A DNA stretch of 64,000 bases from Epiperipatus broadwayi (GCA_028023455.1 JAQFVV010000502.1:188001-252000); one strand, 5' to 3'. Shown: positions 26,285 through 39,547, counted from the first letter of the stretch. The notes: generated by a model not told the origin, from the sequence alone. Numbers and translations: made by a program.

Positions 26285-27744
26285 TGTTTTGTTTGTTTTT
26301 TTTACTTGTTAATGCATTTCTGTAAACAAAAGTTATTTCTTTAGAAAAAAATTATACTTTATATTTTATATTCTCAGTTGTTTCTTTTTTTTTTTTTTTT
26401 AGATTGTAGATGTAGTTCTAATTAGCTAATTTTTGTTTTTTTATTTTTGTCCCCATTACTGTAGTGGTCACACTGGAAATATTAATTTCATATTTATTGA
26501 GTTAGAATGCACAAAATCAAATGTATTAATGACATGAACTTATTTAAACTATATTTTGAAAATGTTCAACTTTGAAAATATTGAATAATAGAACATGAAT
26601 ATTTGACTATAGGTTTGTAATGATGGTAAATTATAAGATGTGATAAATGATGGAACTAGTCCAACATATAAAATTTTAATAAATCTTTCAGTTCTACCTA
26701 CAAAAAATTTTTCTAGGCAACACTAGCATCATTATTACTTATAAACTTAAAGATTTTTTTTTTTTCTAATATTTTATTAAAACTGTTAGCAAACTCTAAA
26801 ATAAAATATATTGCCATTTGGAAATATATATATGTTTATATACAAATTTTCAATCTGATTCAAAATTGGAAATTGGGTAAAATAAATTTGTGTATAAAAA
26901 ACAACAATTTACCAAATTGACTGTTTGATTCTTTTAAAAGATAAATTTTAACAATAGTTAGATAGAACTTATGTTACTTTTATCTTTCTTGGTTATTCAT
27001 TTTTATAAAAACGATATTTTTAATACATCTAATACTATATCATATATTTCTTAATAATAGTAATAACAAATCCTCTTATACAATTTAAAATAAAATTCGA
27101 GCAACTCTACTCTAGTGTCATATATAGGAAGCTTGAATAATCATTCATTGCCAGATGTCTCAGTCCATCCTGGACTGGTTGGAAGGAATGCAATTATGCA
27201 TCTATCAATTACTTTTAATTTTATGGCCAGAAAAGTTAAAATCTCAACTTAAGGTTTGGAACTCATTTCAGTCTACTTTTTCATTTATATAAATGTGGCT
27301 TCAGCATAGTAATCATATATATAATTCTAAAATTTAATTAAAATAATCAATTTTTATACATGAAAACTAATAATGATGATGGATTCTAAAATCCAATTAC
27401 AATAATCAGTTTTAGTATAAAATAAAAAAAAGTGATGATGATGAATCGTTCTTCCCAATGGCATAAAATATTCAATTGATCATTTCTATAAAATTACTTG
27501 CAAAATAGGCCACAAGATGACAGCAGGATACAATTTAATTCGTAAACTAATTGACAAAATTGTTTGCAGGGAAAGAATAACGCTAAGATAAAGTTTAATT
27601 TGAGAATTTGTTGGAATGTGCGTGTATTACTTATCTGAAGAAATGTTTAATTAATGGTATAATTATAATTTTTTTACCTTTAATATGTAGTTAATTAAGT
27701 GAAACGAAAGTTTATTTTAAACTTTCAGAATATATGTATAGAAA
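26285..27744. other. Intron sequence, nothing recognised
   Basis: AT-rich with homopolymer T runs. Two short related blocks with attctaaaat(t/c)(t/c)aatta lie at about 27325 and 27385. No gene or RNA signal. Confidence 0.4.
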
Positions 27745-27763
27745 CGCTCTACCAACTGAGCTA
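27745..27763 (-). repeat. tRNA-like A-box remnant
   Basis: The minus strand reads TAGCTCAGTTGGTAGAGCG, the standard D-arm sequence of many tRNAs. No anticodon arm or B box follows at the right distance, so it is not a functional tRNA gene. A decayed tRNA-derived SINE head is likely. Confidence 0.5.
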
Positions 27764-27928
27764 TATTAATATTTTCTTGCTTTTTTTTTTTTTTGGTATT
27801 AAATACGCTGAAATAAAAAATGTAATTTATATTTGGACACTTTTTCTAAATATAGCAACTGATATAATAAACGGGAGGGGGACATTATTCTTAAAAGGAT
27901 TTGACCTGATTTGAACAATTTAGCTTTT

Positions 27929-28041
27929 TTTTTTTTCATATGTCATAGCATCTGCCGGGACGCGAACCCACACCCGTCTGCAACCAACTACTTGCTTGAA
28001 TGGCGGCTGCGATACCTCTCGGCTAACAACGCAAGACGAAC
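27929..28041 (-). mobile_element. tRNA-derived SINE with 15-bp target duplication
   Basis: Read on the minus strand, it starts with an A-box-like GTTAGCCGAGAGGTATCGCA. It continues to a B-box-like GTGGGTTCGCGTCCCGG and ends GACATATG plus a poly-A tail. Box spacing and the long variable region resemble a Leu/Ser-type tRNA. The exact duplication aacaatttagctttt lies on both sides (27914-27928 and 28042-28056), as expected for LINE-driven insertion. It is a relative of the SINE at 60853-60962. It sits in a host intron in the sense orientation. Confidence 0.85.
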
Positions 28042-28056
28042 AACAATTTAGCTTTT

Positions 28057-28644
28057 AAACTTAAAAGATTGTATCTACGAGAGTGGGGATAACAAAACAA
28101 AGTTAAGGCGCGTTAATGAATTGCTTTGTGTGTGAGAAAAGCTATCATTCAAAATGTATAATACCGGTATTAAAGGTAGCTAAAATTAGATTCAAAATAA
28201 CTTGATGGTGTGCAATGAGTGTGTTGGTGTCATAAAGATAAAAAATGATTTACTGAACAAAAGAATAAAAAGATGGTCAATTAGAGCTGATGGGACCATT
28301 TGTTAAATGATATTATAAAAAATGTAGCTGACAAAATAATCATTAGGTGGAAACCATTAGACAAAAAATAAGTAAATTAGAGAAAAACTAACGATCTGAA
28401 ATAAATTAATATCATTATATGTGAAGCTAAATAAAATTAAGGGAATAATAGACTGCCAATGTAAGAATGAAATTCATACCACATTGTCGTGCAGTAAGAG
28501 CATTTGCCTGGGGCACCCACTAGATTATTTTCTATCGTTAAAAGAATCAAACACTATACATATTAAAATTCAATCGAACAAAAAATATATATGATTTAGC
28601 TTAAAATGACATTACAAATATTGTTTATTTCAATAAGCTGAATA
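28057..28644. other. Intron sequence, nothing recognised
   Basis: AT-rich unique-looking sequence without gene or repeat structure that I can define. Confidence 0.4.
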
Positions 28645-29019
28645 TAATATTTAAACAGCATTAAGCTGTTGCACATGTGCTTTGCAGATTTTAACTATAA
28701 ATGACTGAATACTAACACTTCAAACACATGATAAAGTCTTTGGAAAAGATAGAGTGGCCATCTATCTTTTCGAACCCAAACGCTTTTGTATGGGCAAATC
28801 TTAAGTGTTTGAAAGTGAAAGCGTGAAGATATTAAATAATCACTTTAAATTACTTTTACATGCTTGAATGAATGATGCTTTCCCATACAAAAGATAGATG
28901 GCCACTCTATCTTTTTCAAAGACTTTATCATGTGTTTGAAGTGTTAGTATTCAATCATTTATAGTTAAAATCTGCACAGCGCAGCGCATGTGCAACAGCT
29001 TAATGCTGTTTAAATATTA
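28645..29019. repeat. Foldback MITE, about 375 bp
   Basis: The ends are inverted: TAATATTTAAACAGCATTAA with GCTGTTGCACATGTGC, and the complement at the right. The arms extend about 130 bases and include catgataaagtcttt and its complement. The arms also carry gatagagtggccatctatct, a motif that returns in the repeats at 53757-54010 and 54225-54345. The ends begin with TA, which would suit a TA target, but the duplication is not proven. No transposase. Confidence 0.75.
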
Positions 29020-30123
29020 CAGTTTATAAACATCGCTCGCTATATAAAATAATTGATTTATTTAAATAAACTGAATGATATTTTTTTAAATCAAAAACCA
29101 GAAAAGTGAATATATATATATATATTGTTTCTGTGTTTATTCCTCACCCTCACATCTGCTTTGTAAGGTTTTTATTAATTTACATTAGATTTTTTTTTTT
29201 CCATTAGTTTTGTTAATATTTTTCCTTTTGAATATTTGTCTAAATCTAAACAACTATAACTTACAAATGCACATTATTCTAATTTTTGTTTTGTTAATTT
29301 AGTTGTTTATTAAATGCAATAAAAGAACATATTTATTCGATTATGTACAATATTTTTGTCATTTTCATTCGGGATTGTTCATAAACATAATATACCCTCT
29401 TTTTTCTTTTTTTTTAATAAAATTTTAAGTAAGATTGTTTTTCAGTTTTTTTTCTTAATGAACCCTTCAAAAAATAATCTCTTCCCAGAGAAAAATGTCT
29501 ACATTCACAATTTATAGGGGATTCTAATTTCAAATATGTCCAGGAAGATAAAACATGTCTTTGACTACAATACAAGAAATTAATGCAATTATATTATTGC
29601 ATTTTATGCCCCCTTTTGCAAACAAAACATACCCAAAACAGTTAATACTAATTCCTTTTAATGATTAATATTTCTTTGCTCCTGCAAAGTAGGGGCTGGT
29701 ATCTATCCTCTTTTATCACTTTGTAGAGGTGTGTAATGTGTATATTGTGGATAAAATATCCTTTTCACACATCTTTTGTCATAAGTTTATTATTACACCC
29801 TCCATAAGATGTTAGAAGCAGATAAAAAACAGTCCTAGTTTGTGTGAGCTTGGTAGAGTAAAAATTACACTACAGAAATATCATTAAGTGGATAATCACT
29901 AGTCTAATGAATAACTAAAGATTAATATATCAATTCCATTTAATTATATTTGTCCCAAAATGCACTTGATACTATTAAATCTCTTGTTTAATGGTGAAGG
30001 TACATTACTAATGAGCTGTGCATCTTTTCTTTTTCATTTGCTGTTATTAAGTTTGTAGCAAACTATATTTCTTTAGGATTTAAAGCAAATACTAGGATCT
30101 ATTTTGATAGTATATATATATAT
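29020..30123. other. Intron sequence, nothing recognised
   Basis: AT-rich with T runs. It ends in an (AT)n tract at about 30111-30123 that holds the next element. Confidence 0.4.
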
Positions 30124-31882
30124 TGAACCGAGTTCGAATATGTGCATTCGAAACACCGGTCTCTTAGGCAGAGAAGAACATACTAGGAGAGTATGTATGC
30201 CCAAACGATAGCTATAAAGTATATAACTGTTACATTTCCAGGACATAGCTTCTTCTCGGCTGTTGAGTTCAACACCATGTCCAAAGCACTTTTTTGTTTG
30301 AGTATAACCACAGGCGCCAGCTGCTTATTCTAAAAGAATACTAAAAGAATAGACAACGCACTTTGAACAGTGGCCACTAACTCAACGCCTAAATCCACGA
30401 CTAGCTCAGTTGTTTGTAATCACTAATAGATTATACTTAATTAGTGGTTAAAAGACTTGATAAAAGAATTGTAAAAGGAGTTGATAAAAGAATTTGATAA
30501 AAGGAATTGATAAAAAGAATTGACCGACAAATAAAGTTTAATTTTAAAGATGATTTATTAACTAACATTTATTTACTAAATTTAAACATTTTATAATTCT
30601 AATAAAACACACGCATATTTTAAATTAACATTTCTAAATAGTTTAAATATTCCTATAGATTTAATAACAGAACACTCTAATTTAACTAATAAATATTGAT
30701 ATAATGATCATGCACATATTAACTCATGTACACACATAATAATAATAATAAAGTATTACATAGCATTTGAAATTTAATCACTCATATCAATAGTTCATTT
30801 ATGTATGATATAAAGTTCATATAATTAGACTCTTGAAAGATTCATACAAATTAATGCAATGCAATGGCTATTACAGTATAAACGAAATAAGCAAATGTTT
30901 TTACCTAGGCTTTTGAATATAGATGTAGAATTTTGTTCTCTTTGGTGGTTGCTTTCAGTGAGGATATTTCCATTATGAATGCTTACCAGCCAGCTGGGAC
31001 TTTTCCTTGATGAGTTTCCTGATTTTCATGATTATTACTATTGGAGACAATTAGATATTGACGGAGATTTTCTAAGTTGTTACGTTGACATTATTTCCCG
31101 GGCAGATCTTGCTGTTTTCATCAGACTTTTTAGGCTGTGAAGAGGCATGAATTCCCAAAATCTTCTCAACACTGCATTTTGTTTGTTAACTGACTCAATT
31201 AATTTCTGAACTGCACTACTCAATTACTTTGTGAACTGCACTCACTCAACTAATTTGTGAACTGTCCGATAAAAAGTCTATTTATACCTGTGACGTGTTG
31301 TCTTTCTAATATCTCCGGCAAAGATCTGTTGTCGAAATTTCAGTGATAATCATTTGATAAACATGTTTCGAAAGATTACTTAATTAGAAATAGCCATGCA
31401 AAACGTTGTTTTATATTAATAATTGATTAATAACCATTGCCGTGTTTTTTAATGATAATCTTCTTTAACTTTCATTTATTTATAATAACATTTATTCTAT
31501 TGTTGACAATCACACATATATACGCATGTATATTACTAGTTTTACATTTTCCTTAATTCGAATAAAAAGAGATTTGTTTTTTTTTTGTTTTTAAACTTTA
31601 AATTATTTATATTTTACGAATACTAATAGAAAACTCTTTATTTCCTTTTACAAACCTTTAGTTTAATTTTCCTTACCAAGACTTTCCCTCCCCCCTTTTG
31701 ATTAATTAATTGTAGCTTTTTATTTCAAAACTAACACTGGAAAACTATTTGATTCATATTTTTTTTTTAAAACAAACTGATTTTGTTTACTTAAAGAAAC
31801 CTTTTATATTTTTATAACTTATTTATTATTTAATAATAATTTTTTTAAATAAAATTATATGTGCAATATCAATATTGGTACA
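30124..31882 (-). mobile_element. LTR-like element 1 (possible solo LTR)
   Basis: The element is 1759 bases, starts TGAACCGAGTTCG after an (AT)n run and ends GGTACA before atatat. The last 23 bases are near-palindromic (TGTGCAATAT CA ATATTGGTACA). It shares features with the two elements to its right: a ggcgcca block in the first 200 bases, a ctagctcag block, acgcata/acgcaca motifs and a T-rich right third. It has no reading frame of interest. Strand is inferred from the gag-bearing element, whose matching terminus is the 5' end of its LTR on the minus strand. It is less certain than its neighbours. Confidence 0.5.
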
Positions 31883-31888
31883 ATATAT

Positions 31889-34085
31889 TGTAACGATCCG
31901 GAGTAAGTAGACTTACGTAATCTGCACTACAGGGCGCCATCTAGGCATTTGAACCTAAAAAAATTTATAAAGTAGGCAGATACGTAAGTCAAAAAAAAAT
32001 TTTTTTTTTTTTTTTTTTAAATTTGGTTCCGGTCGTTAGCCCATGTCACTAGCTCAGTGGAATAGCAGAGATTTAATAAGATAATCTAAGAGTATATATA
32101 AAAAAAAGAATAAAATAAGCCACTGCCAGTAATTAACATACAAAAATTTATTTACGCACATATATATATATAAGATTTAAAATTGTTTTAGTATCAGTTT
32201 ACATTTTAACATTTAACATTATTTTTAACTTTACTTTAATTTACATTTAATTACTATTATATTATAATTTTACATTTTAATTAAGTTCGCACATATAAAT
32301 TTATGAAAGCTTGTTTATAATGTTGAATATAGATCGGTTACATAGATTTCACGGTCAAAAACATTTCAAAAGAAACATAAACGATCAAAATACAAAATTA
32401 TTGATTACTGACAATTGCGGAGGGAAATTTATATGTAACCCAATAGTATTCACCATAAGATACTTGCATTGTCACCAATAACTTAAAAGACATCCGAATA
32501 AATACATTTTAGATACTCACCGTAAGGTATCATTATTTATCGAATGTCTATATATTTTGATCAAATATGAAAACCCAAAACATACTTAACCGATAACCAA
32601 TCCATGCAAGTGTCTATAAACAACTTAAATTTAATGCATTTTTATTTAGGGTCAAGTATGAATAGACCACATAGATTTGCATTTGAAAATAAAATATTCT
32701 ATCCCTATTTAACCTTAGGCTAAAATTCGCAGTCAAACTGGCATCAATTCATCTGATACATCGATGTATTCAATGTAATACGGAATACGGCAGCACCAAA
32801 AAGATTAAGAGAAGATATTGACTTTCATTAGATAGGAATATTACTTCTATCCAATGAGAAGAACAATAAAAAAAAACTCCATAGAAAGGAACTGCGCTCT
32901 GCGTCTTATAATTCCTTCCCTAGGCAAAACGGGAGAGTGCGGCATATGAAGCGATTCTGCCAGTAGCGAATCTCCGACTACATCTACTAACTACATCAAT
33001 ATATCCAATCCATTGACCCAATCTAACAACGACACAAATAACCTAAGATTACCCTCCCCTAATATAACTTTACAAATCTATACAGCCATTCAAGCCCGAC
33101 TTAAGTTTAACATTTATATAATTAATTTAACGAAAAACAAAAAAATCATGATAAAAACTTAAAGAATAAAAAATAAATAAATGGAAATGATTTTACATAA
33201 ATAAGAAAAAAAATACATCAAATAACACTATTAATAAAGAATTTAGTTTGGTCAGATAGGATCATATTGCAATCATTTAAATATAGAAAATTTTAATTTA
33301 ATGTTCATTATTTATAAAGTTCTTACGGTTTAAAACAGTTCATCTTTATCCGTTGCTTGCCATGAACGTGAATTCCCACGTCGTTCTAAGATTGATATTC
33401 TGTTGGCCAATTTATTTATCCAACCGGAGGTTTTTGTTTTAACTGGTCCTCAATGTAGAAAAACGATAGTTCATTTCTCTTTCTTTCCTAGCAAAACTGA
33501 AGGGATTGAATCGTGCGTCTCTTCAATTCCTTCTCCCGCACCTCCGCACTAACACCTATCTGTCACATCGTAATAATCATAATCACTTCCAAATTTTCCT
33601 TTTATACGTATTCGAAGGATTAACTTGGCATTATGTCATCGATGTGATGATCCTTTTCGTTGAGGTCCGATTTCCCAATGGATTTATTTCATTTGCTAAA
33701 AGTTTCTATTGTTTTCCTATCTGACCGATGTTTTTACATTTAAATGCCCAAGGCTGGTTTACATTTGACTAATTACATTTATCATTTCCATTTCTGATTA
33801 ATTAACCTGTTTTCCAAATCAAAGATATATTTAAAGATAAATTTAAAGATATAATTTTATCTCCAAATCTTTTTAAAATTTAGTTTTAAAATACTTTTTC
33901 TTTAATAAAGTTTTATTTTAATAATTTTTCATTATCTGTGCGATTTAATATATACGAGTTTAAGATGATATTTAATTTCACTTTTTAATTCTTAAAGAAA
34001 CTTTTTAAATGCGAACTTTTTAATTTACTTTCATGTTTAATAAATATAAAAAAAAACAATGTAACGAACGTCTGTGCTCGTTACA
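31889..34085 (-). mobile_element. LTR-like element 2 (possible solo LTR)
   Basis: The element is 2197 bases, begins TGTAACGATCCGGAGTAAG and ends GCTCGTTACA, with (AT)n on both sides. It is homologous along its length to 37496-39547: both contain gggcgccatctaggcatttg, gccactgccag and atataactttacaaa. The last 27 bases have TGTAACGA and TCGTTACA arms that can pair. There is no protein that I recognise (the frame at 33506-33724 is isolated). TG...CA ends and size suggest a solo LTR of a family like the gag-bearing element. Confidence 0.65.
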
Positions 34086-34108
34086 ATATATATATATATA
34101 TATATATA
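34086..34108. repeat. (AT)n microsatellite
   Basis: A run of about 11 AT units lies between LTR-like element 2 and the left end of the Penelope pair. It may be the original insertion target of either element. Confidence 0.9.
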
Positions 34109-34109
34109 A

Positions 34110-36186
34110 ACATTACAAGCATAAAGCTAAACTAGTCAATATAAAATCAAAATTACCCTAAATCCAAAATTAAACCAGACCAGCATAAAAATAATATAAA
34201 AACACAACCTAAGGTTTCACTGCTACAAGGAGACTTCTCAAGTGTAAAGAACTACAAAAACTACACAATATATATAATATTAAAAACTACCCACATATCC
34301 ATTCACTTCCCATCCACCCTTAATATTAAAAGAACTCTTAAATAAGTTAATTGCTTCAGAATAATAAATTTTCAATAATAAAGACTCTTTAATTCTTCTT
34401 TTGATTTCATTTCTCTCAAAGAAGACAACCTTAGTTTCATCAAAATCAATAGTGTGGCCAATATCTTTATCATGGACATACAAAGCAGAACTAAGATATT
34501 TATTTTTAACTCTTTTTATGAACCTTTATTCTTTCATTTAAACTCAAACTACTCTGACCTATGTAAACCTTCTTACAGAATAAACAAGGAATAAAATATA
34601 CTACACCAGGAATAATATTTCTATCAAAAACTTCTTTTGTATTATTTAATAAATTATTCAATGTAACACTCCTTTTCCAAGCAATTTTCTTATTTCCAAA
34701 CAATATACTATCTCTACACACAATTTTATAAGAAGACAATTTAAATGGCAAAGAAATAAAATCATATTTTTCTTTAACCTTTACATCCTTACAAATATTA
34801 CTATTAAATAAAATACTTTTAACAAATTTATCAGAGTATCCAACACTCAAGTAATCTTTATAAAATTGATATTTCTGAAACAAAGCAACCCCCCTAGAAT
34901 TATTTAATTTAATATTTCTATGACAATAATTCCTTAAAGCAGCTACTTTATGAGGTACAGACTGATAGCTATCAGGTTTAATTATAGATCTTAATTCTTT
35001 ACTTTTAACTAAATGACTGCACAATTAACAATTAGTTTCTACATTTCTAATCACCAAAAGATCTAAAAATTTTAACTTACCAAAATCTAACCCCCCCTCC
35101 TTCTAACACAAATTTTATAGAAGGATCAAAACAATTAAACTCATTTACAAATTTCTCCAATTTATCATTCTCAACTACAAATAAACAATCATCAACATAT
35201 CTGACAAATAATTTTACATATAAACAATTCTTTTTAATAATAATTTCCTCTTCCATAAAACTAATATAAACTGAACATACTAAAGGAGAAATAATATAAC
35301 CTATTATCCACCCTTCCTTAATCTTATAAAAATTACCTTTATAAGTAAAATACATAGAATCTTCCAATAACAAAAGCAAATCTTTAGTCACCTTAATTTT
35401 ATTTTTTGATAAAGAACTTTTCTTACTCAATACAGACAAAAGAACCTCAATACTGTTTAACCTATTAACAGACTGATACATATTTTCAATATCTAAACTT
35501 CCAAATACCCAATTACTTTCCATTTTAAAATTATTAATCTTATCAAAAGCCTCAAAAGAAGAAGAAACTGTGTACTGACCAAAATCAACAAATTGTTTTA
35601 AAAAATTATTCAAGAATCTAGAAATACCCTCTACAATACTACCTGTAAAATCAAAAATAAATCTCAAAGGAAAACCATCTTTATGAGTTTTAATATTCAC
35701 AAACATCTTAGCTGATGTAAAATCATTAGGATAGCATTTTAAATAATCTACTCTATTAAAAATTTTTAAATTAACCATTTTCTTTTAATCAAATTACCTG
35801 GATCTTTATCTAACAACATATATTTACCATTATTTAATTCTCTATCCATTTTCTCTTTGAATTCATGTCCTTTCATAATAACAAACCTATTAGCTTCGTC
35901 TTCATGAGAAATGATTACATCATTAGCAATTAACCTATTCTTAAGATGTTTAATCTCAGCAGGATTAATAACAAATTTTTCTTTCCTTTTTAAACTTTTA
36001 TTCAAAATGGATTGAATACCAACTTTCTGCTCATCACTCAAATTACTAGATTCAATAGACGAAATTGTATCAAAAACTATATTTTTTGAATGAAATGGAA
36101 CAAAATTAGGGCCTTTACCAAGAATATCTAATTCTCTATCATTTAACTTCAAATCAGAAAGATTAACAACTCTATCCTCAGTATTG
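34110..36186 (-). pseudogene. Penelope-like retroelement, minus-strand copy
   Basis: It encodes, in order, an N-terminal region (36152-35766) with an ILGKGPNFVP motif, a reverse transcriptase (35778-35077) with SLDIENMYQSV (motif A) and FVRYVDDCLFVV (the catalytic YVDD), and a GIY-YIG endonuclease (35024-34506, 34483-34280) with VYFIPCLFC, KVYIGQS and NERIKVH. This order and the C-terminal GIY-YIG domain define Penelope-like elements. The copy is broken: a frame change near 35770, an extra base in a G run near 35085, a premature stop near 35025 and a frame change near 34500. The 5' end is missing at about 36186, where the inverted second copy begins. Confidence 0.9.
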
Positions 36187-37494
36187 ATGTTCGTTTGTCT
36201 GTATTGATTAAGAAAAGTTCTTTATCAAAAAATAAAATTAAGGTAATTAAAGATTTGCTTTTGTTATTGGAAGATTCTATGTATTTTACTTATAAAGGTA
36301 ATTTTTATAAGATTAAGGAAGGGTGGCTAATAGGTTATATTATTTCTCCTTTAGTATGTTCAGTTTATATTAGTTTTATTGAAGAGGAAATTATTATTAA
36401 AAAGAATTGTTTATATGTAAAATTATTTGTCAGATATGTTGATGATTGTTTATTTGTAGTTGAGAATGATAAATTAGAGGAATTTGTAAATGAGTTTAAT
36501 TGTTTTGATCCTTCTATAAAATTTGTGTTAGAAGGAGGTGGGTTAGATTTTGGTAAGTTAAAATTTTTAGATCTTTTGGTGATTAGAAATGTAGAAACTA
36601 ATTGTTTATTGTGCAGTCATTTAGTTAAAAGTAAAGAATTAAGATCTATAATTAAACCTGATAGCTATCAGTCTGTACCTCATAAAGTAACTGCTTTAAG
36701 GAATTATTGTCATAGAAATATTAAATTAAATAATTCTAGGGGGGTTGCTTTGTTTCAGAAATATCAATTTTATAAAGATTACTTGAGTGTTGGATACTCT
36801 GATAAATTTGTTAAAAGTATTTTATTTAATAGTAATATTTGTAAGGATGTAAAGGTTAAAGAAAAATATGATTTTATTTCTTTGCCATTTAAATTGTCTT
36901 CTTATAAAATTGTGTGTAGAAATAGTATATTGTTTGGAAATAAGAAAATTGCTTGGAAAAAAGGTGTTACATTGAATAATTTATTAAATAATACAAAAGA
37001 AGTTTTTGATAGAAAGACTATTCCTGGTGTAGTATATTTTATTCCTTGTTTATTCTGTAAGAAGGTTTACATAGGTCAGAGTAGTTTGAGTTTAAATGAA
37101 AGAATAAAGGTTCATAAAAGTAGAGTTAAAAATAGATATCTAAGTTCTGCTTTGTATGTCCATGAAAAAGATACAGGCCACACTATGATTTTGATGAAGC
37201 TAAGGTTGTCTTCTTTGAGAGAAATGAAATCAAAAGAAGAATTAAAGAATCTTTATTATTGAAAATTTATTATTCTGAAGCAATTAACTTATTTAAGAGT
37301 TCTTTTAATATTAAGGGTGGATGGGAAGTGAATGGATTTGTGGGTAGTTTTTAATATTATATATATTGTGTAGTTTTTGTAGTTCTTTCCACTTGAAAAG
37401 TCTGCTTGTAGCAGTGAAACCTTAGGTTGTGTTTTAATATTATTTTTATGCTGGTCTGGTTTAATTTTGGATTTGGGGTAGTTTTGATTATATA
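36187..37494 (+). pseudogene. Penelope-like retroelement, plus-strand copy
   Basis: The 355-residue frame (36195-37262) starts inside the reverse transcriptase, after motif A. It keeps the YVDD motif (FVRYVDDCLFVV) and reads without a break into the GIY-YIG domain (VYFIPCLFC, KVYIGQS, NERIKVH). A one-base loss near 37190 shifts the last part, which otherwise matches the other copy. It is about 97% identical in protein to the minus-strand copy where they overlap. The 5' part is absent, so it cannot be a complete element. The 3' untranslated end is cut at 37494, where LTR-like element 3 begins, about 50 bases short of the other copy. Confidence 0.9.
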
Positions 37495-37495
37495 T

Positions 37496-39547
37496 TATAA
37501 CGATCGAAATGAAAGTGAAGATCGAATCTAACCGCAAAAACAATATCTGCAACTACCAGGGCGCCATCTAGGCATTTGAGCCTAGAAAAATTTATAAAGT
37601 AGGCAGATACGCGCTGTTAAGATTCCACTTTATTTAAATATTCCGATCGTTAGCCCATGTCACTAGCTCAGCGGAGACGCAGAGATAAAAATCTATATCT
37701 TAATTTATATCTTAAATATCAATAAATAAAAGCCACTGCCAGAAATTAACACATAAAAATATTTATTTACGCACATATAAAATAACATTTAAATTTTGAG
37801 GAATAAGTTTAACATTTTAGATTTTTATATTAACTTTTAATTTTACATTTAACTAAGTTTCAATGAGTTTAATATTTTATTTAGATAGTCAAGTATGAAT
37901 AGACTACATAGATCTGCATTTGAAAAGAAAATATTCTTCCCTGATTTAACCTTAGGCAACAAATTTCGCAACCAAACTGGCGCCAATCCATCTGATACAT
38001 TCATGTATTCAATGTAGCATGATACGACGACACAAAATACTATACTGTCAGTAAACGTACATCTGAACAATAAGTAGAAATAGAGAAGACATTGACTCTC
38101 CACCAACAGGAATGTGACATCTGTTGGCAAGTAGAACAATAAACAAAAAACTCCATAGGAATGGACTGCGGTCTTCTGCCGACTTACAAACCCATCCATA
38201 GGCAAACAGAGGGTGTGTGGCGTATATCTATAATCCTGCCTGTAGCGGACCTCATACTACATCTACTAATTACACAAATATATCCAATCCATTGAACCAA
38301 TTCAACTACGAAATGAATAACCTAAGATTACCCTCCCTTAATATAACTTTACAAAACTATATAGCCATTCACGCCCGACTTAAATTTAACATTTAAATAC
38401 GTTCGCACAAATGCATTTTATAAAATTTGTTTTAAAATGTTGAGTACAGATCAGGTGCACAGATTCCACGGTCAAAAACATTCCAAATTAAACACAACCG
38501 ATCAAAATACAAAGTCATCGATAAACGTCACTTGCATAGGGAATATACAATCCCATTGGCATTCATCGTAAGATGCTTGCAATGATATCGTTGACCCATA
38601 TATTCTAATCGAATGTGAAAACCACAACATAATCAACTGCTAACAAATCTATGCAATGTCTATACCCAACTTAAATGTAATGCATTTAATAATTTCTACA
38701 ATAAATATTACTACAAATAAAAATAATAAAATGGAAATGATTTTAGCAAAACTTAACTATATAAATTTAAACAATCAATTATTAATTTGAAAATTAAATA
38801 AGAGTTCATTTTAAAATTTAAATTAGCTCAATCTTTAAAAAAAATCACTGACGAAAGTTCTTAATTACTTTTTTTGGTTGTTGTTAATTTGTAAAGTTCA
38901 TAGCTCACGGTAGAAGAGTCCAGGTTTCTGCTTTTAATTCCCGCAATGCCTCCATTGGAAGATAATGTTCTGGAGATGGCAATAGCTGGTTCAAGGTATC
39001 ACAGTCTTTTCATTTTTCCTTTTTAAATAGAGAGTGTGGTATGTGCGTCCTACCACCTCTCAAACACACAACGCTGGAACTGCCCGAAAAAACTGTATTT
39101 CCCTTTTTATATTATCCACACAGATTCAATCAACAAAACGTCACTAATCCATCACTTTCGTTAGGGTCCGAGCCAAGGCTTAGTGCTTCCATTGGTCAAG
39201 CTAATTTCTCTTTTTTTCTTATCTATCTTTCATCAGATCATTTTAATTATACAAGAGCCCACAGCTAGCTTGCTTTTCAAACAATTTATAAACAATCATT
39301 TCCATTTACAGATTACATTAATTAATACCTGTTTTTATTTTTAAATCTTGTACTTTTTTATAAAAAAAAGTACGTTCAAATACTTATTTGTTTTTTTTAA
39401 AAAAAAATATTTTTAAAGTTTGGCATCTGTGCGAATGTATATACGTTTAACAAACATTTTAATTTTAGCGTTTAGTTTTTTACTTTTATTTGCGAACTTT
39501 TAAGTTTTTATTTTAAATTAATGTAACGACATATTTATATCGTTACA
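37496..39547 (-). mobile_element. LTR-like element 3 (possible solo LTR)
   Basis: The element is 2052 bases and begins TATAACGATCGAAATG, so the usual TG start is TA here. It ends TATCGTTACA and then (AT)n-(GT)n. It is homologous to 31889-34085 but diverged, with several indels, so they are unlikely to be the two LTRs of one recent insertion. The end is palindromic: TGTAACGA CATATTTATA TCGTTACA. The open frame at 37849-38205 (minus) has no known motif and I do not call it a gene. Confidence 0.65.

Larger units (their letters stand above)
34110..37494. mobile_element. Head-to-head Penelope pair
   Basis: Two 5'-truncated copies meet at about 36186/36187 and face outward with their 3' ends. Penelope-like elements are known for such partial inverted copies, thought to arise during insertion. 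High similarity between the copies implies one recent event. The result is an inverted repeat with arms of about 1.3 kb and a spacer of about 740 bases that belongs to the longer copy. Confidence 0.85.

Noticed and set aside
31889-39547. LTR-like elements 2 and 3 as the two LTRs of one retrotransposon with the Penelope pair as interior
   Set aside because: They are strongly diverged with many indels, whereas the Penelope copies between them are nearly identical. No gag or pol, purine tract or primer site is present between them.
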